Below, in pieces: positions 25,296 through 33,846 of a DNA stretch of 64,000 nucleotides; position 1 is the first letter of the stretch; each line of letters opens with the position of its first letter. A model generated the notes under the pieces. It was not told the origin of the DNA. It made no database searches and worked only from the letters and a program-made list of their open reading frames with translations. Location: contig NZ_CP154855.1 of NCBI RefSeq assembly GCF_047302425.1, positions 1,984,001 through 2,048,000 on the forward strand, in the 5' to 3' direction. The DNA is from Oceanitalea sp047302425 (GTDB lineage: Bacteria; Actinomycetota; Actinomycetes; Actinomycetales; Actinomycetaceae). Position numbers and translations under genes: made by a program.

Positions 25296-27047
25296 TCAGC
25301 GGCGCGGCTTGCGGGGGCCCGTGTCGGGGCGGATCCGTAGCGGGCGGCCGGCGACGCGCGCGGCGGCGATGCGCCGGCTCGTCTCCGGGCTCAGCTCCTG
25401 GCTGATCTCGACGAGGGAGAAGCTCGGGAAGATGTCGATCTTGCCGAGGTCCTGGCCGCGCAGGCCGCCCTCACCGGTGATCGCGCCGACGATCGCACCG
25501 GCCTGGACGCCGTCGCGGTGGCCGACCTCGACCCGGTAGCGGGTGCCGGAGCCGTCGCGGTGGAAGGAGCGGGTCCCGGCGCGGCCGGTGCGCGGGCCGG
25601 CGTGGCGGTGACCGGTGTCGCGGCCCTCCTCGAAGGTGGCGCCCATGAACTCGCCGGAGTCGTCGTAGCGCTCCTCGCGGCGCTTGCGGGGGCCGGCGTC
25701 CTCGACGGTGCGCTCCTCGCGGGGCGCGGGGCCGGCGTCGCCGACGGCGATGGCGAGCAGGGCGGCGGCGAGCTCGCGCAGCTCGTGCTCGGAGCCGTCG
25801 AGGATCTCGCGGTAGAGGTCCAGGCGGCCGGCGGACAGGCGGTCCCCGACCTTGGCGAGCATCGCGTTGGCCCGGTGGGCGGAGACGTCCGCCGGGCTGG
25901 GGATGTCGGCCTCCTTGAGGCGGCTGCCCGTCGCGCGCTCGATCTGGCTCAGGCGCCCCCGCTCGCGGGGGGTGAGGAAGGTGAGGGCGCGGCCGCTGCG
26001 GCCGGCGCGGCCGGTGCGGCCGATGCGGTGGACGTAGGTCTCGGTCTCGCGCGGGACGTCGAAGTTGACGACGAGGCCGATGCGCTCGACGTCGAGGCCG
26101 CGGGCGGCGACGTCGGTCGCGACGAGCACGTCGAGCGTGCCCGAGCGGAGCCGGTCGATGAGCTTCTCACGGTCCTTCTGCGCGACGTCGCCGGAGATCG
26201 CGGCGGCCTGGATGCCGCGGCCCGCGAGCTCGATGGCGACCTCGTCGGCGGCCGACTTCGTGCGGACGAAGACGATCGCGGCGTCGGCGTCGCTCACGGC
26301 CAGGACGCGGGCCAGGGCACCGGTCTTGTGGCGGAAGGGCACGACCGCGTAGGTCTGCTCGATGTTGCTCACCGTGGACGACTGCGGGGTGACGCTCACG
26401 CGGACCGGGTCGTTGAGGTGGGTGGCGGCGACCTTCTTGATCGCGGCGGGCATGGTCGCGGAGAAGAGCGCGGTGCGGCGGTCGGCGGGGACGCGGGCGG
26501 CGATCTGCTCGACGTCCTCGGCGAAGCCCATGCGCAGCATCTCGTCGGCCTCGTCGAGGACGAGGAAGCGCACGCCCGAGAGGTCGAGGCTGCCCTTCTC
26601 CATGAGGTCCATGACGCGGCCGGGGGTGCCGACGACCACCTGGGCGCCGTCGCGCAGGCCGCGCAGCTGCGGGGTGAAGCTCGAGCCGCCGTAGATCGGC
26701 AGCACGGTGAGCCCGCGCTGGTGGGCGGCGAAGGTCGCGATCGCGTCGCTCACCTGGAGGGCGAGCTCGCGGGTGGGGGCCAGGACGAGGGCCTGGACCG
26801 AGCGCACGCGGGGGTCGACGGCGGCGAGCAGCGGCAGGCCGAAGGCGGCCGTCTTGCCGGTGCCCGTCTGGGCGACGCCGACGACGTCGCGGCCGGCGAG
26901 CAGCAGCGGGATCGCCTCGGTCTGGATGTCGGTCGGGGTGGTGAAGCCGAGGTCGACGACGGCGGAGAGCAGGTCGTCGGGCAGGCCGAGGCCGGCGAAA
27001 CCGGTCTCCGGGCGTGCGTCGGCAAGGTCGGTGAGAACAGCAGTCAA
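25296..27047 (-). CDS. deaD: DEAD-box RNA helicase with DbpA-type RNA-binding domain
   Basis: This 583-residue helicase unwinds RNA structure and usually aids ribosome assembly or RNA decay, notably in the cold. Motifs in order: Q motif (GFTTPTDIQTEAIP), AQTGTGKT, PTRELA, GTPGR, DEAD, SAT, ARGLDVE and HRIGRTGRAG. The C-terminus has a DbpA RNA-binding domain (VGAITGEGGLRGQDLGKIDI) and a basic tail. The TTG start at 27047 is the earliest possible in frame, because a TGA lies five codons upstream. A leader of about 130 bases precedes it. Confidence 0.93.
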   Translation of the reverse strand: MTAVLTDLADARPETGFAGLGLPDDLLSAVVDLGFTTPTDIQTEAIPLLLAGRDVVGVAQTGTGKTAAFGLPLLAAVDPRVRSVQALVLAPTRELALQVSDAIATFAAHQRGLTVLPIYGGSSFTPQLRGLRDGAQVVVGTPGRVMDLMEKGSLDLSGVRFLVLDEADEMLRMGFAEDVEQIAARVPADRRTALFSATMPAAIKKVAATHLNDPVRVSVTPQSSTVSNIEQTYAVVPFRHKTGALARVLAVSDADAAIVFVRTKSAADEVAIELAGRGIQAAAISGDVAQKDREKLIDRLRSGTLDVLVATDVAARGLDVERIGLVVNFDVPRETETYVHRIGRTGRAGRSGRALTFLTPRERGRLSQIERATGSRLKEADIPSPADVSAHRANAMLAKVGDRLSAGRLDLYREILDGSEHELRELAAALLAIAVGDAGPAPREERTVEDAGPRKRREERYDDSGEFMGATFEEGRDTGHRHAGPRTGRAGTRSFHRDGSGTRYRVEVGHRDGVQAGAIVGAITGEGGLRGQDLGKIDIFPSFSLVEISQELSPETSRRIAAARVAGRPLRIRPDTGPRKPRR

Positions 27048-27240
27048 GAAGACAACCCATCAGATAGCGGAGTGGGGCTACGCGAGCGCCAGGCAGGCGA
27101 CGCACCCTCCGCGATGGGCCCCGACCAGCGACACTTCCGCACGGGACCTGAGGCGGCACATACACACTCCAGGAGCCCCCAGACTATCGGCAGGACGCCC
27201 CCAACGGTCGGACAGGGCGCGGTGACCCTCCGCACAGGGA
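27048..27240 (-). other. untranslated leader and promoter region of the DEAD-box helicase gene
   Basis: A -10-like TAGTCT lies at 27186-27181 on the minus strand, which would give an mRNA leader of roughly 130 bases. Long leaders are common in cold-induced helicase genes. No riboswitch was recognised. The rest of the gap (27241-27343) is filled by 18-bp repeats. Confidence 0.4.
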
Positions 27241-27343
27241 GGTAACTGCACTCTCGGCGGTAACTGTACTTTCGGCGAAAGCCGAGTTGTCGCCGACAGC
27301 CGGCTTGTCGCCAAGAGCTGACTTGTCGCCGGGCGCGGACGTG
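27241..27343 (+). repeat. 18-bp tandem repeat array A
   Basis: About five and a half 18-bp units run end to end. The first full unit is CTCTCGGCGGTAACTGTA (27251-27268); units at 27269, 27287, 27305 and 27323 are increasingly degenerate but keep the YTnTCGsC core and exact 18-base spacing. The array ends at the stop codon of the MFS gene. The same unit recurs at 35320-35366 and 36767-36838. Confidence 0.8.
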
Positions 27344-28705
27344 TCACCCGGCCTCCCGGGCGCGGGCGCCGGCGGCGGTGGCGAGGAGGCCGACGGCGGT
27401 CGCGAGCAGGAGCCCTGCGAGGTAGGCGACGGTCCCGCCGGTGTCGATGAGCGCGAGGACGATGGCACCCGAGGCCGCCAGGCCCACGGCGGCGCCGAGC
27501 GCGTCGGCCACCTGGAGGGAGGCGCTGACGGCCCCGTGCTGCGCCGTCGGCGTCAGGCGCAGGGCGAGCACGGTGAGCGCCGGGTAGACCATCCCGATGC
27601 CCAGCCCGGCCACGGCGGCTCCCGGCACCGCGACCCAGGGGCTCGTGCCGGGCAGCGCCGCGCCCGCCGTCACCAGCGTCCCGACCGCGAGCACGAGCGG
27701 GCCCGCCCAGGCGAGGCGCCCCCGCCCGGCCGCGGTGCTCACCCGCCCCTGGACGAAGGCGCCGACCGCCCAGGTGAGGGAGGAGACGGCGACGACGAAG
27801 CCGGCCGCCGTCACCGACGACCCGTACTCACGCACGAGGAGGAGCGGCAGGAAGGTCTGGCTGGTCATGAAGGTCGCGTTGAGCAGCGCCCGGCAGGCGA
27901 CGGCGGCGGGCACGCCGCGGCCCAGCCGCACCGTCCCGGGCGGCAGCAGTCGGGGCAGGGACACCGCGAGGACGACGACGGCGGCCCCCACCGCGGGCAG
28001 CGACCACCCCTCCTGCGCGCTCCCCGCCACCTGGAGGACGGCCACCGCGGCACCGGCCGCCGTCGCCGCGAGGACGAGGCCGCGGACGGCCGGCTGCGCC
28101 GCCCGCGACTCGTCACGGCCCGGCATGTGGCGCAGGAGCGGGGCGAAGGCGAGCGTCACGGCGGCCATGAGCACGGCCGCCCCGAGGAACACCCAGCGCC
28201 ACGAGGCGTGGTCGACGACGAGCCCGGTGAGCGCCGGCCCGCCGAGGGCGGGGACCACCCAGGCGGCGGAGAACCACGCGAAGAAGCCCGGCTGCCGTGC
28301 GGCGGGCACGATCGCGCCGACGAGCACGTACAGCGGCACGATGAGCAGCCCGCCGCCCAGGCCCTGCACGCCGCGTCCCAGGGCGAGCACCGCCATCGAC
28401 GGCGCCGTCCCCGCGAGCACGAGCCCGAGCGGGAACAGGACCAGCCCGAGCAGCAGGACGGGCCGCGGTCCCCGCACGTCGGCCCACCGCCCGGCCACCG
28501 CCGTCGCGACGAGCTGCGCCGCCAGCGGCGCCCCCGCCGCGACCGGGTAGAGCCGCAGGCCCTCGAGCTCGGCGCTCACCGCGGGCAGGGCGGCGCTGGC
28601 GGCGAGGTTCTCGAAGGCGACGATCGTGATGAGCGCGACGGACGCGACGAGCAGGAGCCGCACGAGGTCGGGCGGGGCCGTGGCCGGGGCGGGCGTGCGG
28701 GTCAT
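27344..28705 (-). CDS. MFS transporter
   Basis: The 453-residue protein is almost entirely hydrophobic, with roughly 12-14 predicted spans. The loop 2-3 motif is AGRWADVRGPRPVLL, and GRGVQGLGGGLLIVPLYVLVG matches motif B/C of drug-efflux MFS proteins, with GGPALTGLVVDHASWRWVF as the antiporter motif region. This pattern fits the DHA2-like drug/H+ antiporters. The substrate is unknown. The ATG start at 28705 is clear. The gene is divergent from aspS. Confidence 0.85.
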   Translation of the reverse strand: MTRTPAPATAPPDLVRLLLVASVALITIVAFENLAASAALPAVSAELEGLRLYPVAAGAPLAAQLVATAVAGRWADVRGPRPVLLLGLVLFPLGLVLAGTAPSMAVLALGRGVQGLGGGLLIVPLYVLVGAIVPAARQPGFFAWFSAAWVVPALGGPALTGLVVDHASWRWVFLGAAVLMAAVTLAFAPLLRHMPGRDESRAAQPAVRGLVLAATAAGAAVAVLQVAGSAQEGWSLPAVGAAVVVLAVSLPRLLPPGTVRLGRGVPAAVACRALLNATFMTSQTFLPLLLVREYGSSVTAAGFVVAVSSLTWAVGAFVQGRVSTAAGRGRLAWAGPLVLAVGTLVTAGAALPGTSPWVAVPGAAVAGLGIGMVYPALTVLALRLTPTAQHGAVSASLQVADALGAAVGLAASGAIVLALIDTGGTVAYLAGLLLATAVGLLATAAGARAREAG

Positions 28706-28761
28706 GCCCGGATCATGGCGCCTCGGGGACCTGTGGTGGTAGCCGGTCCCCGGCGGGCAAC

Positions 28762-28767
28762 TAGGAT
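28762..28767 (+). promoter_or_regulatory. -10 box upstream of aspS
   Basis: TAGGAT lies 52 bases before the aspS GTG, leaving room for a normal leader with AAGGGAAGG. Confidence 0.4.
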
Positions 28768-28819
28768 TGGCCGAGCGCCCGCCCGTCTAGCGGTGCGCCC
28801 GACCAAGGGAAGGATCCTC

Positions 28820-30607
28820 GTGCTCCGCACTCGCGACGCAGGTTCGCTGCGCTCCGCCGACATCGCCACCACCGTCACCCTCGCCGGGTGGGTGGACCGC
28901 CGCCGTGACCACGGCGGGGTCGCCTTCATCGACCTGCGGGACGCCTCGGGCATCGCCCAGGTCGTCATCCGCGACGAGGACGTGGCCCACGAGCTGCGCT
29001 CGGAGTACGTCGTCCAGGTGACCGGTGAGGTCGCCCAGCGGCCCGAGGGCAACGCCAACCCGAACCTTGCGACCGGTGACATCGAGGTGATCGCGAGCGA
29101 CGTCGTCGTCCTCAACGCGGCCGCCCCGCTGCCCTTCCAGGTGTCCGAGCACGCCGAGGACGGTGGCCAGGTCGGCGAGGAGGCGCGCCTCAAGTACCGC
29201 TACCTCGACCTGCGCCGCAAGGAGCCCGCCCACGCGATCCGGCTGCGCGCCAAGGTCAACCAGGCCGCGCGGCGCGTGCTTGACGACCAGGGCTTCGTCG
29301 AGATCGAGACCCCCACCCTCACCCGCTCCACCCCCGAGGGTGCGCGCGACTTCCTCGTGCCCGCGCGCCTGTCGCCCGGCTCCTGGTACGCCCTGCCGCA
29401 GTCGCCGCAGCTGTTCAAGCAGCTGCTCATGGTCGCCGGCATGGAGCGCTACTACCAGATCGCCCGCTGCTACCGCGACGAGGACTTCCGCGCCGACCGC
29501 CAGCCGGAGTTCACCCAGCTCGACGTCGAGATGAGCTTCGTCGACCAGGAGGACGTCATCGGCGTCGCCGAGCAGGTGCTGCGCGAGCTGTGGGCGCTCA
29601 TCGGCCACGAGATCGACACCCCGATCCAGCGGATGACCTTCGCCGACGCGATGGCCCGCTACGGCACCGACAAGCCCGACCTGCGCTTCGGCCTCGAGCT
29701 CACCGAGCTCACCGAGTACTTCGCGAGCACCCCGTTCCGCGTCTTCCAGGCGCCCTACGTCGGCGCCGTCGTCATGCCCGGCGGCGCGAGCCAGCCCCGC
29801 CGCCAGTTCGACGCCTGGCAGGAGTGGGCCAAGCAGCGCGGCGCCAAGGGTCTGGCCTACGTCACCGTGGGCGAGGACGGCACGCTCGGCGGGCCGGTCG
29901 CCAAGAACATCACCGACGAGGAGCGCGCCGGCCTGGCCGCCGCCACCGGCGCCCAGCCGGGCGACGCGATCTTCTTCGCCGCCGGCAAGCAGAGCGAGGC
30001 GCGTGCCCTGCTCGGCGCCGCGCGCCTGGAGATCGGCCGCCGCACCGGCCTCATCGACGAGGACGCGTGGTCCTTCGTCTGGGTCGTCGACGCGCCGCTG
30101 TTCAAGCCCACGGGCGAGGACGACGACGTCGCCGTCGGCTCCGGCTCCTGGACCGCCGTCCACCACGCCTTCACCTCGCCCACCCCGGAGTGGGTCGACC
30201 GCTTCGAGGAGGACCCGGGCAACGCCCTGGCCTACGCCTACGACATCGTGTGCAACGGCAACGAGATCGGCGGCGGCTCCATCCGTATCCACCGCCGCGA
30301 CGTCCAGGAGCGCGTCTTCGCGATGATGGGCATCGGCGAGGAGGAGGCGCGCGAGAAGTTCGGCTTCCTGCTCGACGCCTTCGCCTACGGCGCCCCGCCG
30401 CACGGCGGCATCGCCTTCGGCTGGGACCGGATCGTCGCCCTGCTCACCCGCTCGGACTCGATCCGCGAGGTCATCGCCTTCCCGAAGTCCGGTGGCGGCT
30501 ACGACCCGCTGACCCAGGCGCCGGCGCCGATCACGCCCGAGCAGCGGCGCGAGGCCGGCGTGGACGCCAAGCCGAAGAAGGCCGAGCCGGCCGCCCCCAC
30601 CGCCTGA
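28820..30607 (+). CDS. aspS: aspartate-tRNA ligase
   Basis: AspRS charges tRNA-Asp (and tRNA-Asn in organisms using the GatCAB route; which applies here cannot be told). The 595 residues have the N-terminal OB-fold anticodon domain (VTLAGWVDRRRDHGGVAFID), class II motif 2 (IARCYRDEDFRADRQPEF), the bacterial GAD insertion, and motif 3 (GGIAFGWDRIVALL). GTG 28820 follows AAGGGAAGG and gives the standard N-terminus MLRTRDAGSL; the long upstream open frame is not coding. Confidence 0.97.
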   Translation: MLRTRDAGSLRSADIATTVTLAGWVDRRRDHGGVAFIDLRDASGIAQVVIRDEDVAHELRSEYVVQVTGEVAQRPEGNANPNLATGDIEVIASDVVVLNAAAPLPFQVSEHAEDGGQVGEEARLKYRYLDLRRKEPAHAIRLRAKVNQAARRVLDDQGFVEIETPTLTRSTPEGARDFLVPARLSPGSWYALPQSPQLFKQLLMVAGMERYYQIARCYRDEDFRADRQPEFTQLDVEMSFVDQEDVIGVAEQVLRELWALIGHEIDTPIQRMTFADAMARYGTDKPDLRFGLELTELTEYFASTPFRVFQAPYVGAVVMPGGASQPRRQFDAWQEWAKQRGAKGLAYVTVGEDGTLGGPVAKNITDEERAGLAAATGAQPGDAIFFAAGKQSEARALLGAARLEIGRRTGLIDEDAWSFVWVVDAPLFKPTGEDDDVAVGSGSWTAVHHAFTSPTPEWVDRFEEDPGNALAYAYDIVCNGNEIGGGSIRIHRRDVQERVFAMMGIGEEEAREKFGFLLDAFAYGAPPHGGIAFGWDRIVALLTRSDSIREVIAFPKSGGGYDPLTQAPAPITPEQRREAGVDAKPKKAEPAAPTA

Positions 30608-30608
30608 G

Positions 30609-31334
30609 GTGGGGCGCCACCTCTTCCTCCGCGCGAACGCCGACCGCTGGCAGGAGGAGCAGGCCTGGGACGCCGACGGCGCGACGCTCCTGCTCGTGCG
30701 GGTGCGCCGCGCCGGCGGTGAGCGCCGTCAGCTCGTCGGCGCGGGGGAGCCGGGCGCACTCGCGTCCGCGCTCGCCCGCGCCGCCGCCGACGGGGCGCCC
30801 GCCGTGCCCTTCGGCCTGCTCACGCGCGGCACCTGGGACCGCGTCGGCACCGCGACGCGGGAGCACCTCGGCCTGCGCACCGGCCCGGTGTGGGACTGGA
30901 TGTGGTCGCGGACCGTGCCACCCGCCCAGCCGGGGGAGGAGCGCGTCGGCCCGGTGACCGGCGCCGGAGCCGGCGAGGAGGTGCGGGCCTGCCTGGCCCG
31001 CGCGAACCCGGACACGAGCGCCGACCCCGCCGACCCCGACCTCACGTGGTGGGGCTACCGGGACGACGACGGCGTGCTGCGCGGCGTCGTCGCCGTCAAC
31101 GCCCCCGCGGGTGGTCCCGTCCACCTCTCCGGGCTCGGCACCGACACGGGCTTCCGCCGCCGCGGCGTCGGCAGCGCGATGATGGCCGCCGTCACCCGGT
31201 GGGCGCTCACCGAGCACCCGCTCGTCCACTACGGCATCTGGACCGACAACGACGCCGCCCGGCGCATCTACACGCGCCTCGGGTACGCCGTCGGCCATGA
31301 GGTCGAGAACGTGATGAGCAAGTCCAGCGCCTAG
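30609..31334 (+). CDS. GNAT-family N-acetyltransferase
   Basis: The 241-residue protein has a C-terminal GNAT domain (from about 120) with the acetyl-CoA loop TGFRRRGVGSAMMAAVTRWAL and IWTDNDAARRIYTRLGYAVG. The N-terminal 110 residues are an extra region with WDWMWSRTVPP, seen in some actinobacterial members. GTG 30609 is one base after the aspS stop, so it is probably co-transcribed with aspS. The substrate is unknown. Confidence 0.85.
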   Translation: MGRHLFLRANADRWQEEQAWDADGATLLLVRVRRAGGERRQLVGAGEPGALASALARAAADGAPAVPFGLLTRGTWDRVGTATREHLGLRTGPVWDWMWSRTVPPAQPGEERVGPVTGAGAGEEVRACLARANPDTSADPADPDLTWWGYRDDDGVLRGVVAVNAPAGGPVHLSGLGTDTGFRRRGVGSAMMAAVTRWALTEHPLVHYGIWTDNDAARRIYTRLGYAVGHEVENVMSKSSA

Positions 31335-31345
31335 ATCTGCTGGCA

Positions 31346-31363
31346 TCAAGCACTGAGGCTTGA
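31346..31363. terminator. hairpin after the acetyltransferase gene
   Basis: TCAAGC and GCTTGA form a 6-bp stem with a 6-base loop 12 bases after the stop. There is no T-tract, so the terminator role is uncertain. Confidence 0.35.
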
Positions 31364-31396
31364 GCGCTTCTCGCGGGCGTCGCGGCTCGTCCGGGA

Positions 31397-31489
31397 CGTG
31401 CCACAAACGGGCGCGCACGAGGCCCGGAGGCGCGATCCGGCAAGGCTCAGCCCTCGTCGCCGGCCCCTGACGGCCGCGTTTGTGGCACG
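31397..31489. repeat. 13-bp inverted repeat with 67-base spacer
   Basis: CGTGCCACAAACG (31397-31409) is repeated in inverse as CGTTTGTGGCACG (31477-31489). It sits between the convergent acetyltransferase and MMPL genes. The spacer is GC-rich and has no reading frame of note. Confidence 0.75.
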
Positions 31490-31507
31490 GCCCGGCGGCC
31501 GCCCCCG

Positions 31508-33763
31508 TCAGTGCGTGATGCCGATGCGCTCGTGGAGGCGACGCAGCGGCGCCGGAGCCCACCAGTTCCACCGGCCGAGCACCGTCATCGTCGCGGGGAC
31601 GAGCAGCATGCGCACGAGCGTCGCGTCGATCAGCACGGTCACCGCCAGCGCGAGGCCCACCTGCTTGATGACCATGAGCTCCCCGGCGACGAAGCCGAGG
31701 AAGACGAGGGTGATGATGAGCGCCGCCGAGGTGATGATCCGCCCGGAGCGCTGCAGCCCCTGCTCGACGGCGGCGTCGTTGTCGTGGCCGGCGTCCCAGT
31801 ACTCCTTGATCCGCGCGAGGAGGAAGACCTCGTAGTCCATCGCCAGGCCGAAGCCGAAGGCGACGACGACGACCACGACGTAGGTCTCCAGCCCGCCGAT
31901 CGGCGTGAAGCCGAGGAGGTCCGCGAGGTGCCCCTCCTGGAAGACCCACGTCGTCACGCCCAGCGCCGCCGCGAGGCCGAGCGCGTTGACGACGACCGCC
32001 TTGAGGGGGATGAGCACGGAGCCGGTCATGAGGAAGAGGAGGACGGCGACGGCGAGCAGGACGAGGCCGCCGGCCAGGGGCAGCCCGTCGGCGACGGCGC
32101 CGAGGAAGTCGACCTGGTTGGCGGCCTGGCCCACGACCCACGTGGGGAAGGGCGGGTCGAGCGCGCGCACGGCCGTGACGACGTCGGTCGCGACCTCGCC
32201 CCCGGCGTCGGTCGAGTCGATCTCGACGCCGACGACGGTATGCTCGCCCGTGGTGCCGGTGCTGATGGCCCCGGTGACGTCCGGCAGGCCGGCGACCTCC
32301 TCCTGCGCCCAGGCGTCGGCCGTCTCGACGTCCGTCTCGGCGACGACGAGGACGGGCGGAGTGGTCGCCGCCGGGTAGTTCTCCCCGAGGACGGAGATGA
32401 ACTCCCGCTGGTCCGAGCTCGCGGGGATGAGGTCCGTCGTCGAGTTGCGCAGCTGCAGGCCGAGCACGGGCGAGGCGAGCAGGCCGAGGACGGCGACGAC
32501 CCCGACGATGACGAACCACGGACGCCGGTGGACACCGCGGGCCAGCCGCGCGAAGACACCGTTCTCGGGGGCGACGTCGCCGAGCCGCGCGAGCTGGCGG
32601 TCGAGCGCGGGGACGCGGGAGAGCAGCGAGGGCCGCTGCAGCCGGCCGCCGAGGAGCACGAGCAGCGCGGGCACGAGCGTGAGCGCCGAGGCGAGCGCGA
32701 TGACGACGACGGACACCCCCGCCGCACCGAGGGACCGGAGGATGTCGGGGGAGAGGACCATGAGGGAGCTGACGGCGACGGCGATCGTCACCGCCGAGAA
32801 GGTCACCGTGCGCCCCGCGGTGAGGACGGTCCTGCGCACCGCCTCCTCGACGACGGCGCGCCCGTGGGCGCGGCGCTTGCGCCGGCGCAGCGGCAGGCCG
32901 GTGCTGGCCGTCGAGGCGACGAGGTCGGCGACCTCCTCCCGGTAGCGCGAGACCATGAGGAGCCCGTAGTCGATGGACAGGCCCAGGCCGAGGACCGTGA
33001 CGACGTTGACGACGACGGCGTCGAGGTCGATGACCTGCGCGAAGCCGAGGAGGGCGCCGAGGCCGCCGGCGATGGAGGCGAGGGCGCCGACGAGCGGCAT
33101 GCTGGCGGCGAGGAAGCCGCCGAAGACGACGACCATGACGACGAGTGACAGCGGCAGTGCGATCGCCTCGCCGCGCACGAGGTCGGCCTCCACCTGACCG
33201 GTGACCGCCGAGACGATGCGCTCGGTGCTCGAGACGAGACCGGTGGCCTCCGGGGCGACCTCCGTGAGCTCGGCAGGCACCTCCTCCAGCCGGTTCTCGA
33301 CGGCGGTGCGGGCGGTGTCGTCCTCGAGGTCGGGCTCGAGCTCGGCGATGAGGAGGAAGCCGTCCTCCGCGGAGGACACGAGGGAGGCGACGAGCGGGTC
33401 GGAGGGGCCCTCGGGGGAGAGGAACGGGTCGATGACCGAGGCGACGCCATCGAGGCGCTCGACCTCCTGACGTACGGGGATGAGCTCGGCCGCCAGCCCC
33501 TCGACGACCGCGGGGTCGGTGAGGTCGGTGCCCTGAACTAAGAGGGTGACCTCCTCTCCGCCCTCGGCGGAGGCCTCGAGAATGTCGCGCCCCTCCTGGC
33601 TCTCGGCGCCGGGGACCCGCGGCTCACCGGAGTGCAGGCGCGGGAACAGGCCCTCGCCGATCACTCCGAGGGCCAGCGCGAGGCAGGTCACGACGAGGAC
33701 CGCCCAGACGGCGAGGGTCGTGCGGGGGCGACGGATGACGCCGCGGGCGAGTGGATCGAACAC
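31508..33763 (-). CDS. MMPL-family RND transporter
   Basis: The 751-residue protein has the duplicated MMPL plan: a first span at about 16-38, a large extracytoplasmic loop, five spans, a cytoplasmic linker (RLQRPSLLSRVPALDRQLARLG), then a second span, loop and five spans. SIDYGLLMVSRYREE and AMDYEVFLLARIKEYWD are the repeated TM4 motifs with the proton-relay Asp. Members export lipids, siderophores or drugs. GTG 33763 is chosen because a longer start would overlap the divergent ThrE-like gene and add an Arg-rich extension that is not membrane-like. Confidence 0.88.
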   Translation of the reverse strand: MFDPLARGVIRRPRTTLAVWAVLVVTCLALALGVIGEGLFPRLHSGEPRVPGAESQEGRDILEASAEGGEEVTLLVQGTDLTDPAVVEGLAAELIPVRQEVERLDGVASVIDPFLSPEGPSDPLVASLVSSAEDGFLLIAELEPDLEDDTARTAVENRLEEVPAELTEVAPEATGLVSSTERIVSAVTGQVEADLVRGEAIALPLSLVVMVVVFGGFLAASMPLVGALASIAGGLGALLGFAQVIDLDAVVVNVVTVLGLGLSIDYGLLMVSRYREEVADLVASTASTGLPLRRRKRRAHGRAVVEEAVRRTVLTAGRTVTFSAVTIAVAVSSLMVLSPDILRSLGAAGVSVVVIALASALTLVPALLVLLGGRLQRPSLLSRVPALDRQLARLGDVAPENGVFARLARGVHRRPWFVIVGVVAVLGLLASPVLGLQLRNSTTDLIPASSDQREFISVLGENYPAATTPPVLVVAETDVETADAWAQEEVAGLPDVTGAISTGTTGEHTVVGVEIDSTDAGGEVATDVVTAVRALDPPFPTWVVGQAANQVDFLGAVADGLPLAGGLVLLAVAVLLFLMTGSVLIPLKAVVVNALGLAAALGVTTWVFQEGHLADLLGFTPIGGLETYVVVVVVAFGFGLAMDYEVFLLARIKEYWDAGHDNDAAVEQGLQRSGRIITSAALIITLVFLGFVAGELMVIKQVGLALAVTVLIDATLVRMLLVPATMTVLGRWNWWAPAPLRRLHERIGITH

Positions 33764-33833
33764 GGCGACCAGTCTCTCACCGCGCGCGCGGGCGAACCGG
33801 CACGTCCACGTCGTCGGCGTTGGCCGCGTGACG

Positions 33834-33839
33834 TAGCGT
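33834..33839 (+). promoter_or_regulatory. -10 box, leaderless start of the ThrE-like gene
   Basis: TAGCGT ends 7 bases before the GTG at 33847. Confidence 0.4.
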
Positions 33840-33846
33840 CGTCGTC

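Noticed and set aside
27241..27343. CRISPR-like array
   Set aside because: Units are contiguous with no spacers and there are no cas genes in the window.
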